64,000 nucleotides of DNA from an uncultured Sphingomonadales bacterium (GTDB lineage: Bacteria > Pseudomonadota > Alphaproteobacteria > Sphingomonadales > Sphingomonadaceae): contig CAIMDB010000034.1 in the NCBI GenBank assembly GCA_903839675.1, positions 99,830-163,829 of the forward strand, given 5' to 3'. Of this stretch, positions 30,345 through 39,699 are shown in pieces. Each line of letters starts with the position of its first letter. The first letter of the stretch is position 1. A program made the position numbers and the translations under genes. The notes under the pieces are model-generated. The model did not search any database. It was given only the letters and a program-made list of their open reading frames with translations, and was not told the origin of the DNA.

Positions 30345-32152
30345 AGGCCCGCTGCCGACAGCATGGCGGAGGCGCCCATCTCCGCACCATCCGCTGCATG
30401 GCGCATCATGGCGAAAAGTTCCCGACCAAGTCCATCTTCGCTTGGCGGCGGCGGTGCAGGATCACGTCCTGAAATATCCGTCAGCACTTCGAGTGAACCA
30501 TCATGCCCGCACAGACGGATGACATCGCCGTCGCGCAGACGCGCAATCGGTCCCCCGCCGAGCGCTTCAGGCGTCAAATGAATGGCCGCGGGCACTTTAC
30601 CACTGGCACCCGACATGCGGCCGTCAGTGACAAGGGCGACCTTGAATCCCCGATCCTGCAAGACGCCCAAGGGCGGCGTCAGCTTGTGCAGTTCCGGCAT
30701 GCCGTTTGCCCTTGGTCCCTGAAAGCGGACAACGACGACCACATCCTTTTCCAGCTCGCCCGCCTTGAACGCCGCGATCACGGCTTCCTGGGTTTCAAAA
30801 ACGCGGCACGGCGCCTCAATGGTCCATCGTTCTTTATCGACAGCGCTGGTCTTGAAGGTCGCCCGTCCAAGATTGCCCTGCACCAGCCGCATGCCGCCAT
30901 CGGGCTGGAAGGGCGCGTCGGGCCGACGTAGCATCGTGTCGTCCGCGCTCTCGGCAGGACCATCACGCCACACCAGCTTTTCGTCATTGAGAAATGGCTC
31001 GCGCCCGTAATCGCTCAAGTCACTGCCGGCGACGGTCATGATGTCGCGATGGAGGAGCCCGGCGTCGAGCAGCGTTCGGATCACAAAGCCGATGCCTCCT
31101 GCCGCATGGAAATGGTTCACATCGCCTGCGCCGTTTGGATACACCCTTGCGATGAGAGGGACAGCCGCTGAGAGCTCATCAAGGTCCTGCCAGTCAATCT
31201 TAATCTCGGCGGCACGGGCAATGGCAGGAATATGAATAGCATGGTTGGTCGACCCGCCGGTGGCGAGCAGCCCGACACAGGCGTTCACAATGGCCTTTTC
31301 GTCCACACAATGTCCAAGCGGACGATAATCCCCCTCCGCGCCGATCTCCGCCAGACGGTGCACAGCCGCCCGCGTCAATTCGGTGCGCAGCTTGGTGCCC
31401 GGATTGATGAAGGCCGCGCCGGGCATATGGAGGCCCATTACCTCCATCATCATCTGGTTGGAGTTGGCCGTGCCGTAAAAGGTGCACGTACCCGCCCCAT
31501 GATAAGAGGCAGATTCTGCTTCGAGGAGTTCCGCGCGCGTCGCCTTGCCTTCGGCATAGAGCTGCCGGACACGCTGCTTTTCCTTATTGGCGAGCCCCGT
31601 CGGCATCGGTCCTGCAGGAATGAGGATCGTCGGCAAATGGCCGAAGCGCAGCGCGCCCATCAGCAGGCCGGGCACGATCTTGTCGCAAATGCCGAGCAGC
31701 AACACACCTTCAAACATCGCATGGCTGAGCGCGACCGCTGTCCCCAGTGCGATGGTGTCGCGGCTGAACAACGACAGTTCCATGCCGGACTGGCCTTGCG
31801 TCACACCATCACACATGGCCGGGACGCCGCCTGCCACCTGTGCCGTCGCCCCCACTTCGCGCGCGAACATTTTGATGGCTTCCGGGTAACGGCCATAGGG
31901 CTGATGGGCGGACAGCATATCGTTATAGGCTGTCACGATGCCCATGTTCATCGCCCCGCCCGCGCGGATGGTGCCTTTGTCATCACCCGATGCGGCGAAG
32001 GCGTGGGCGAGGTTGCCACAGGACATCCGCTCCCGGTTCACGCCGGCTTCGCCCTGCCTCGCGATCAGATCAAGATAGCGCTGCCGCCCCGGCTTGCTCT
32101 TTTCGATGATCCGCGCGGTCACGGCCGCGATGACAGGGTGAAGGTTACTCAT
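30341..32152 (-). CDS. edd: Phosphogluconate dehydratase
   Basis: IlvD/Edd family: [54 protein letters not shown]. Confidence 0.96.
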   Translation of the reverse strand: MSNLHPVIAAVTARIIEKSKPGRQRYLDLIARQGEAGVNRERMSCGNLAHAFAASGDDKGTIRAGGAMNMGIVTAYNDMLSAHQPYGRYPEAIKMFAREVGATAQVAGGVPAMCDGVTQGQSGMELSLFSRDTIALGTAVALSHAMFEGVLLLGICDKIVPGLLMGALRFGHLPTILIPAGPMPTGLANKEKQRVRQLYAEGKATRAELLEAESASYHGAGTCTFYGTANSNQMMMEVMGLHMPGAAFINPGTKLRTELTRAAVHRLAEIGAEGDYRPLGHCVDEKAIVNACVGLLATGGSTNHAIHIPAIARAAEIKIDWQDLDELSAAVPLIARVYPNGAGDVNHFHAAGGIGFVIRTLLDAGLLHRDIMTVAGSDLSDYGREPFLNDEKLVWRDGPAESADDTMLRRPDAPFQPDGGMRLVQGNLGRATFKTSAVDKERWTIEAPCRVFETQEAVIAAFKAGELEKDVVVVVRFQGPRANGMPELHKLTPPLGVLQDRGFKVALVTDGRMSGASGKVPAAIHLTPEALGGGPIARLRDGDVIRLCGHDGSLEVLTDISGRDPAPPPPSEDGLGRELFAMMRHAADGAEMGASAMLSAAGL

Positions 32153-33584
32153 GCCAGGTCACTCCATCGCGCTCAGCCAGCGCGATGGCCGCAGACGGTC
32201 CCCAGCTTCCCGCCGTGTAGGGCTTGGGCTCCATGTGATTGTCTGTCCAAGACTGGCGAATGGCATCAATCCAGTGCCATTGCGCTTCCACTTCGTCGCG
32301 ACGGACGAACAACGTTTGGTCCCCCTCGATCAGATCAAGCAGCAGCCGCTCATAGGCGATCCGCCGACGCGCGCCTGCAAAGGCGTTGGGCATCGAAATA
32401 TCTAGCGGCACTTCCCGCAGGCGAACCCCGCCCCTGTCCAGTCCGGGCACCTTGGCCATCACCGACATACGGACATTTTCCTGAGGCTGGATGCCGATGA
32501 TCAGCCGGTTGGGCTCTGTCTGGGCACCATGCCCCGCAAAGATGGAATGTGGCACCGGCTTGAACTGGATGGCAATCTCCGTCTTGCGTTCCGGCAGGCG
32601 CTTGCCGGTACGCAGGTAGAAAGGCACACCTTTCCAGCGCCAATTGTCGACATGGGCTTTCAGCGCAACAAAAGTTTCGGTGATGGAAGCTGCACCCAGT
32701 TCCTCATCATATCCCGGGACAGCTTGGCCCGCGATAGCCCCTGCCCGGTACTGGCCAATCACGCTTTCTGCTGGCTCCACTTTCCGAAGCGAACGCAGGA
32801 CTTTCACCTTCTCGTCACGCACGGCGGTCGCATCAAAACTCGAGGGCGGCTCCATCGCGACAAGGGCGAGAAGCTGGAGCATATGGTTTTGCACCATGTC
32901 CCGCAGTGCGCCTGCCCCGTCATAAAATCCGACACGCCCTTCTAAGCCCACAGTTTCGGACACCGTGATCTGGACATGGTCAATATGGCTGGCGTTCCAC
33001 AGGGGCTCAAACAAGATGTTGGCAAAACGCAGCGCGAGCAGGTTCTGAACGGTTTCCTTGCCCAGATAATGGTCAATCCGGAAAATCCGATCCTCTGAAA
33101 AGGCCGAGGCGACCGCATCATTAATCTGCTGGCTGGTCGCGAGATCCGTCCCCAGCGGCTTTTCCAGACCTATGCGGCTATTGCCCTTGGCAAGGCCGGT
33201 CGCGGACAATCCGGCAATTGTTCGTTCAAAAAGCGACGGTGCCGTTGACAAGAAAATGGCCAACCCGTCGCGCGCCTGCCCAACCTTTTCCGCAAGAGCA
33301 GGAAACTCGTCCGGAACCGATGCATCCACCTTTTGATAGAAAAGGCAATTCAGGAAGGACGGGATCGCCGCCTTACGGTCCTCTGGCAGGTAACGCTCCA
33401 GCGCAGTTGCAGCGAAGGCCCGGAAACTCTCGTCACTCATCTCCGAACGCGCAGTGCCGAAAATCTGGAGGTCCTCATGGACCAGCCCATCGGAATGAAG
33501 GGCACAGAGAGACGGCAGCAGCATGCGCTGCGAAAGATCGCCCGATGCACCAAATAAAATTAGCTTGTCGGCTACAAAGCGCAT
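32145..33584 (-). CDS. zwf: Glucose-6-phosphate 1-dehydrogenase
   Basis: [46 protein letters not shown]. Confidence 0.97.
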   Translation of the reverse strand: MRFVADKLILFGASGDLSQRMLLPSLCALHSDGLVHEDLQIFGTARSEMSDESFRAFAATALERYLPEDRKAAIPSFLNCLFYQKVDASVPDEFPALAEKVGQARDGLAIFLSTAPSLFERTIAGLSATGLAKGNSRIGLEKPLGTDLATSQQINDAVASAFSEDRIFRIDHYLGKETVQNLLALRFANILFEPLWNASHIDHVQITVSETVGLEGRVGFYDGAGALRDMVQNHMLQLLALVAMEPPSSFDATAVRDEKVKVLRSLRKVEPAESVIGQYRAGAIAGQAVPGYDEELGAASITETFVALKAHVDNWRWKGVPFYLRTGKRLPERKTEIAIQFKPVPHSIFAGHGAQTEPNRLIIGIQPQENVRMSVMAKVPGLDRGGVRLREVPLDISMPNAFAGARRRIAYERLLLDLIEGDQTLFVRRDEVEAQWHWIDAIRQSWTDNHMEPKPYTAGSWGPSAAIALAERDGVTWHE

Positions 33585-33990
33585 TGGTTACCTGCCCTGT
33601 TAAAGATGTTGAGTTCGTCCTAGGGAAATTGCCGCAAGAGACAAGAATGGTGCATACGGATGCACCAGCGCAATGCGTCATCCCAAGGCACAAAGACCTC
33701 AACGACGGCCTCTGCCTCTCCCGGGTCCGAACCCAGCAAAAGCGGCAAAAAAGGGCGCCGCCGCGGACCGGAGCTTCCAAAAGCTTCGATTCTTAAACCT
33801 TTATTATGACAGCATTATTCAATCCACTTTAACCATTGAGACATGCCAATATGGTCGCAGATTAACGTGCTATTTTTGAAAAATGCAGTGATGCCTCCCC
33901 CAAGAGAATTTTAGAGCCTGCATGGCTCTTCGCCGCTCGGGCCGAACGGTCACCGAATTGCGGCGGCATATTTTTGGGTGGGGAGATTAC

Positions 33991-35643
33991 ATGGTGGCCA
34001 CAAAAGCTTCAGATCTGTTTGTACAATGCCTTGAGGACGAAGGCTGTGAGTATATATTCGGCGTTCCGGGAGAAGAGAACCTGGACATGCTGGACAGCCT
34101 TTCACGTTCCAAGAAGATCAAATTGATCCTGACACGGCATGAACAGGGCGCTGGCTTTATGGCCGCCACATATGGCCGTCATACCGGAAAGACAGGCGTC
34201 TGCATGGCAACGCTTGGACCGGGTGCCACAAACTTCGTGACAGCAGCTGCCTATGCCTATCTCGGCGGCATGCCGATGCTCATGGTCACCGGCCAGAAGC
34301 CAATCAAGAAGTCTAAGCAAGGGCGTTTCCAAATCCTTGACGTTGTCGACATGATGCGCCCGATCACCAAGTTCACGCAGCAACTGACGTCTGCCGACAA
34401 TATCCCAAGCCGCATCCGCGAAGCGTTCCGCTTGGCGGAAGAAGAAAAGCCGGGCGCGACGCACATCGAATTTCCGGAAGATATTGCCGACGAACATACC
34501 GACGCTGTCCCGATGAAGCGCAGCAATGTCCGTCGTCCGAATGCAGACCCCAAATCAATCCGGGCAGCTGTCCAGAAGATTGAAGCGGCTAAGGCGCCGG
34601 TTCTGGTGATTGGCGCAGGCGCAAACCGCACCATGACGAGCCGGATGCTCCTGCAGTTCATTGAAAAGACGGGCATCCCCTTCGTCACGACGCAGCTCGG
34701 CAAGGGCACGATCGATGAAACGCATCCCAAGTTCCTTGGTTGCGCCGCGCTCTCGGCAGGTGATTTCGTTCACCGCTCCATCGAGCATGCCGATCTGATC
34801 GTGAACATCGGCCATGACGTCATTGAAAAACCGCCCTTCTTCATGAAGGACGGTGGCACGGAAGTCATCCACATCAGTTCCAAATCGGCTGAAGTAGACC
34901 CCGTATACTTCCCGCAGATTGAGGTCATTGGCGACATCGCCAATGCCATCTGGCAGATTAAGGAAGACGTGGTTCCTTCCGGCACATGGAACTTTGATTT
35001 CATGTACAAGGCCCGTCAGGCCGAAGTTGCGCACACCAAGTCGCTGGACGGTGACGCCCGCTTCCCAATCTTTCCGCCATTCTTGGTGCGTGAAGTTCGC
35101 GAGGCAATGCCTGCAAACGGCATCATCTGCCTTGATAACGGCGTCTACAAGATCTGGTTCGCCCGCAACTATGAGGCCCGCCAGCAGAACACAGTTCTTC
35201 TCGACAATGCTCTGGCAACCATGGGCGCAGGCCTGCCATCGGCGATGGCCTCTGCAATGGTCTATCCAGACCGCAAGATCATGGCGATCTGCGGCGATGG
35301 TGGCTTCATGATGAACAGCCAGGAAATGGAAACAGCCGTCCGTCTCGGCCTCAACCTGACTGTGCTGATCCTCAATGACTCAAGCTACGGCATGATCCGC
35401 TGGAAGCAGGCGAACATGGGCTTTGACGATTGGGGCCTGACCTACGGCAATCCTGATTTCGTGAAATATGCCGAAAGCTATGGCGCCTTTGGTCATCGCG
35501 TCGAAAGCGCGGCGCATCTGAAGGAGCTGCTTCAGCACACGCTCAACACGCCCGGCGTCCATCTGATCGACTGCCCTGTGGATTACACGGAGAACGACCA
35601 AATCCTTAACAAGGACATCAAGGCGCTCAGCCAGCAGGTTTGA
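33991..35643 (+). CDS. TPP-dependent enzyme, acetolactate synthase large-subunit family
   Basis: FGVPGEENLDMLD, HEQGAGFMAATYGR, GDGGFMMNSQEMETAVRLGLNLTVLILND (TPP motif); no small subunit gene adjacent. Confidence 0.9.
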   Translation: MVATKASDLFVQCLEDEGCEYIFGVPGEENLDMLDSLSRSKKIKLILTRHEQGAGFMAATYGRHTGKTGVCMATLGPGATNFVTAAAYAYLGGMPMLMVTGQKPIKKSKQGRFQILDVVDMMRPITKFTQQLTSADNIPSRIREAFRLAEEEKPGATHIEFPEDIADEHTDAVPMKRSNVRRPNADPKSIRAAVQKIEAAKAPVLVIGAGANRTMTSRMLLQFIEKTGIPFVTTQLGKGTIDETHPKFLGCAALSAGDFVHRSIEHADLIVNIGHDVIEKPPFFMKDGGTEVIHISSKSAEVDPVYFPQIEVIGDIANAIWQIKEDVVPSGTWNFDFMYKARQAEVAHTKSLDGDARFPIFPPFLVREVREAMPANGIICLDNGVYKIWFARNYEARQQNTVLLDNALATMGAGLPSAMASAMVYPDRKIMAICGDGGFMMNSQEMETAVRLGLNLTVLILNDSSYGMIRWKQANMGFDDWGLTYGNPDFVKYAESYGAFGHRVESAAHLKELLQHTLNTPGVHLIDCPVDYTENDQILNKDIKALSQQV

Positions 35644-35683
35644 GCGCCTGTCCACTTTGGACAGTCATTGAAGGATTTTAGTC

Positions 35684-37120
35684 ATGAAACTTCGCGATCA
35701 ATATCCACTCTATCTGGCGAATGAAGCCCTTCAGCCGAACACCGATCTGGCTGTTACGGACAAGTTCACAGGCGAAGTGGCCACGCGCGTCGCACTGGCT
35801 GACGCGGCCATGATCGATAAAGCCATCGGCGCGGCGGTGAAGGCCGCCCAACCGATGGCCCGGATGGCGAGCTATGAACGGCGCAATGTGCTCCAGCATT
35901 GTGTCGACCGCTTCATCGAGCGCCAAGATGAACTGGCCTATGCGCTTTGTATTGAGGCCGGAAAGCCTATCAACGATTCCCGCGGCGAAGTGGGCCGTCT
36001 GATCGACACCTTCCGTATCGCCGCCGAAGAATCGGTGCGGATGACGGGTGAGGTTCAGCCGCTCGACATCAGCCCGCGTGCACGGGGGTATCAGGGCATC
36101 TGGAAGCGGGTTCCCATCGGCCCCTGCTCCTTCATTTCACCGTTCAATTTTCCTCTGAACTTGGCGGCCCACAAGATTGCGCCCGCCATCGCTGTTGGCT
36201 GCCCGTTCGTCATGAAGCCGGCAAGCCGCACACCGCTGGGCGCGATCATCATGGGCGAAGTGCTGGCCGAAACGAATTTGCCGAAGGGCGCGTTCTCGAT
36301 CCTTCCGGCAACGCGCGACGGGGCAGACCTGTTTACTGTGGATGATCGGCTCAAGCTTCTGTCCTTCACCGGTTCTCCGGATGTGGGTTGGGATCTCAAG
36401 GCAAAATCCGGCAAGAAGAAGGTTGTTCTGGAACTGGGCGGCAACGCTGCAGTCATCATCGATGCGGATGCGGACCTCGACGACGCGGTCGACCGGACGG
36501 TTTTCGGCGCCTTTTACCAATCGGGTCAGTCCTGCATCGGCGTCCAGCGCATCTTGGTGCACGAAGCGGTTTACGATGCCTTCAAGGCAAAGCTCGTCGC
36601 CAAAACGTCGACGTTGATCGCGGGCAGCCCGCACGATGAGAAGACCTTTGTTGGTCCGATGATCGATGTGAAGGAAGCCGCGCGACTGGAAAACTGGATT
36701 GAAGAAGCGCTGGGCAAAGGCGCGGCCCTTCTCTGCGGCGGAAAGCGTGAGGGCGCGATGCTCGAAGCCACACTGCTTGAGAATGTCGATCCGGATACCA
36801 AACTTAATCGCGAAGAGGCCTTTGGCCCTGTCGCGTTCCTCATCCGCTTTGGCACTTGGGAAGAAGCACTGCACATCTGCAACGACTCCAAGTTCGGTCT
36901 GCAGGCTGGCATCTTCACGCGCGATATTTTCAAGATTCTCGACGCTTGGGATGACCTTGATGTGGGTGGTGTCGTCGTCAACGACGTGCCGAGCTACCGC
37001 GTCGACAACATGCCTTATGGCGGCGTGAAAGACTCCGGCATCGGCCGCGAAGGTGTCCGCTTTGCCATGGAAGACATGACCGAAATCCGGAACCTCGTCA
37101 TTCGGCGCAAGCAGCCCTGA
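35684..37120 (+). CDS. Aldehyde dehydrogenase family protein
   Basis: ISPFNFPLNLAAHKIAPA, LELGGNAAVI, FYQSGQSCIGVQRI. Confidence 0.94.
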   Translation: MKLRDQYPLYLANEALQPNTDLAVTDKFTGEVATRVALADAAMIDKAIGAAVKAAQPMARMASYERRNVLQHCVDRFIERQDELAYALCIEAGKPINDSRGEVGRLIDTFRIAAEESVRMTGEVQPLDISPRARGYQGIWKRVPIGPCSFISPFNFPLNLAAHKIAPAIAVGCPFVMKPASRTPLGAIIMGEVLAETNLPKGAFSILPATRDGADLFTVDDRLKLLSFTGSPDVGWDLKAKSGKKKVVLELGGNAAVIIDADADLDDAVDRTVFGAFYQSGQSCIGVQRILVHEAVYDAFKAKLVAKTSTLIAGSPHDEKTFVGPMIDVKEAARLENWIEEALGKGAALLCGGKREGAMLEATLLENVDPDTKLNREEAFGPVAFLIRFGTWEEALHICNDSKFGLQAGIFTRDIFKILDAWDDLDVGGVVVNDVPSYRVDNMPYGGVKDSGIGREGVRFAMEDMTEIRNLVIRRKQP

Positions 37121-37175
37121 CGGGACGGAAAAACTTACAACAACACTGCGTATTTTTTAAGAGGGGGAACAGAGA

Positions 37176-38531
37176 ATGGCGAATAGCGATCACGTAAATC
37201 TAGCTGATTTCATGGTAGGCGTCACCCGCCGCAATCCTGGGCAGACTGAATTCATTCAGGCGGTTCAGGAAGTTGCTGAAGATATCTACGACTTCATGGA
37301 AGACAAGGAAGATTATCATCGCGAGCAGATCCTGCGCCGCATCGCAGAGCCGGATCGCGTCGTCAGCTTCCGCGTCTGCTGGGAAGACGATAACGGCAAC
37401 ATCCGCGTGCAGCGCGGCTGGCGCGTCCAGAACAATAACGCCATCGGTCCATATAAGGGCGGCATTCGCTTCCACCCGAGCGTTACAGAATCGATCCTGA
37501 AGTTCCTGGCGTTTGAACAGACGTTCAAGAACTCGCTGACCGGCCTGCCCATGGGCGGCGGCAAGGGCGGTTCCAACTTCAACCCGAAGGGCAAGAGCGA
37601 CCGCGAAATCATGCGCTTCTGCCAGAGCTTCATGAATGAGCTCTATCGCCACATCGGCCCGGATTGCGACGTTCCCGCAGGCGACATCGGCGTCGGTGGC
37701 CGCGAAATCGGCTTCATGTTTGGCCAGTATAAGCGCCTCACGAACCAGTGGAACGGCGTGCTGACCGGTAAGGGTCTCGAATATGGTGGCTCGGCCATCC
37801 GCCCCGAAGCGACCGGCTATGGCGCGGTCTACTTCCTTGCGGCCATGCTGCGCACCAAGGGTCAAGACCTCAATGGCAAAACAGCCGTCATTTCGGGTTC
37901 GGGTAACGTTGCCACGCACGCGGCAGAAAAGATCACCCAATTGGGTGGCAAGGTGCTCACCCTGTCAGACAGCAGCGGCTTCGTTCACGATCCCGACGGG
38001 ATGGACCAGGAAAAGATCAACTGGGTCAAGGAACTGAAGAACAAGCGTCGCGGTCGTATTGAAGAATATGTCGCGGCCTATCCCAACGCAGTCTTCCACG
38101 CCGGCAAGACGCCTTGGAACGTGCCTTGCGACGTTGCCCTGCCCTGCGCCACGCAGAATGAATTGCTGGGTGACGATGCCCGCGCTCTTGTGGCCAATGG
38201 CTGCATCGCGGTCAGCGAAGGCGCTAACATGCCAACCAATCTGGAAGGTGCACATGTCTTCCGCGATGCGAAGATCCTCTTCGCACCGGGCAAGGCTGCT
38301 AATGCCGGCGGTGTCGCAGTCTCAGGTCTCGAAATGAGCCAGAACAGCGAACGTCGTTCCTGGAAGGAAGCAGAGCTTCAGCAGATGCTCCTCGACATCA
38401 TGGAAGGCATCCACGCCCGCTGCGTGCAATATGGCGGCGATGGCAAAGGCCATGTCGATTATGTGCGCGGCGCCAACATCGCCGGCTTCAAGAAGGTCGC
38501 TGATGCGATGCTTGCTTTCGGCGTCGTCTAA
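37176..38531 (+). CDS. gdhA: Glutamate dehydrogenase, NADP-type Glu/Leu/Phe/Val dehydrogenase family
   Basis: GPYKGGIRFHPSV, LPMGGGKGGSNFNPKGKSD, GSGNVATHAAEKI. Confidence 0.96.
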   Translation: MANSDHVNLADFMVGVTRRNPGQTEFIQAVQEVAEDIYDFMEDKEDYHREQILRRIAEPDRVVSFRVCWEDDNGNIRVQRGWRVQNNNAIGPYKGGIRFHPSVTESILKFLAFEQTFKNSLTGLPMGGGKGGSNFNPKGKSDREIMRFCQSFMNELYRHIGPDCDVPAGDIGVGGREIGFMFGQYKRLTNQWNGVLTGKGLEYGGSAIRPEATGYGAVYFLAAMLRTKGQDLNGKTAVISGSGNVATHAAEKITQLGGKVLTLSDSSGFVHDPDGMDQEKINWVKELKNKRRGRIEEYVAAYPNAVFHAGKTPWNVPCDVALPCATQNELLGDDARALVANGCIAVSEGANMPTNLEGAHVFRDAKILFAPGKAANAGGVAVSGLEMSQNSERRSWKEAELQQMLLDIMEGIHARCVQYGGDGKGHVDYVRGANIAGFKKVADAMLAFGVV

Positions 38532-38558
38532 AAACGACCGCCTACGTGCTAAAAAAGA

Positions 38559-38593
38559 GGGAGCCGTCCGATATTTCGGGCGGCTCCCTTTTT
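38559..38593 (+). terminator. Rho-independent terminator after gdhA
   Basis: GGGAGCCGTCCGA-TATT-TCGGGCGGCTCCC followed by TTTTT; about 13-bp stem with one G-T wobble. Confidence 0.88.
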
Positions 38594-38637
38594 ATGTACC
38601 CTCGCTTCTCGTTTCCGAATGAAGCCGGGTTGATTGG

Positions 38638-39561
38638 CTAGCGCGGAATGGCGAGCGTATCCGCCGCCGCTTTGATCCGCGCGACAGCAGCAGCGTCAGT
38701 GCCGAATATCTGCAGGGCCTTGTCCCGCGCCTGACGCGCTTTGTCGGCCTGACCCATGACCATGCGGGCGCGCATCAGCCGCAGCCACCCGGCTTCGTTC
38801 TTGCCGTCCGCGGCCAGCTTGCGCTCCAAACTCTCAACCATTTGACTGACCATGGCCTGCTGCTGGCTGGGCGGTAGCGAGGAGGCCTGCGCCAACTGAC
38901 TGGCGGTTGGTCCCGGAATAGCATCCGTTGCTGGAGTACTCGGCATCCGCGTCGGCGCTGATGCGACCATCCGGCCAGACACATCAATCTTGTGTTCGCG
39001 CGCGACCTTCTCAATTGTGTCGCGCACCCCCTGCTCCCAAGGCGCGCCCTTTGGCGTGTCATTCAAAAGAGCGATCCAATCGTTGATCGCTCCCTTGCTG
39101 TCGCCGATCAGATCCTTCTGAACGCCCAGAAAATATCGGGCCCGCGGGTCCTGCGGATCAATGGCAATGGCTCTGCGGAAGGCCGATACGGCTTCGTCCG
39201 CAAACGGGCCTGTGGCGTCCTGCACAAGCGATTCGCCGAGCGAAGACCAATAATCACCAGTGTTGGGAGATATCTGTGTCGCTTTGCGATAGGCTTCAGC
39301 CGCCTTTGCATAGGCACCCATGTTGAAGTGGGACCAGCCGAGCATACGCCAACCTTCCGCATCATCCGGATTGCTGGCAAGCTTCTGCTCCAATTTGGCA
39401 ATAGAATCGTCGACACCCTTTTGAGCCACTTGTGAACTACCGGCGCCTAATGGTGCTTTTTCATCAATAGATCGATAAACGGACCATGAAATAGCCGAAA
39501 TGGCCAATACAATAGAACCAATTAGAATATAATTAGAACGAATTTCAAATCTCTTTGGCAT
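38638..39561 (-). CDS. Membrane-anchored TPR protein, CcmI/NrfG-like cytochrome c biogenesis factor
   Basis: N-terminal TM, tandem TPRs (DDAEGWRMLGWSHFNMGAYAKAAEAYRKA...), C-terminal CcmI-like region; divergent from the multiheme cluster. Confidence 0.75.
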   Translation of the reverse strand: MPKRFEIRSNYILIGSIVLAISAISWSVYRSIDEKAPLGAGSSQVAQKGVDDSIAKLEQKLASNPDDAEGWRMLGWSHFNMGAYAKAAEAYRKATQISPNTGDYWSSLGESLVQDATGPFADEAVSAFRRAIAIDPQDPRARYFLGVQKDLIGDSKGAINDWIALLNDTPKGAPWEQGVRDTIEKVAREHKIDVSGRMVASAPTRMPSTPATDAIPGPTASQLAQASSLPPSQQQAMVSQMVESLERKLAADGKNEAGWLRLMRARMVMGQADKARQARDKALQIFGTDAAAVARIKAAADTLAIPR

Positions 39562-39611
39562 TTATACTCCCCCGATATCCGGGTCATGTCGCTTGCGCTT
39601 GCCTCATAGAC

Positions 39612-39666
39612 TGTGCGACACGATAAGTAGAAGTAATTTTAGATTTTGTTGTTTTTGTACGACACG
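39612..39666. promoter_or_regulatory. Putative regulator-binding direct repeat TGT(G/A)CGACACG x2, 44 bp apart
   Basis: TGTGCGACACG at 39612-39622 and TGTACGACACG at 39656-39666 in the divergent intergenic region; each contains TGT-N3-ACA. Confidence 0.4.
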
Positions 39667-39699
39667 TTTGGGGCGTGCGGCTGAGCGGGGGGCGAAGGC

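Noticed and set aside
31232-32500. 422-aa plus-strand ORF
   Set aside because: Antisense to edd and zwf; no recognisable motifs
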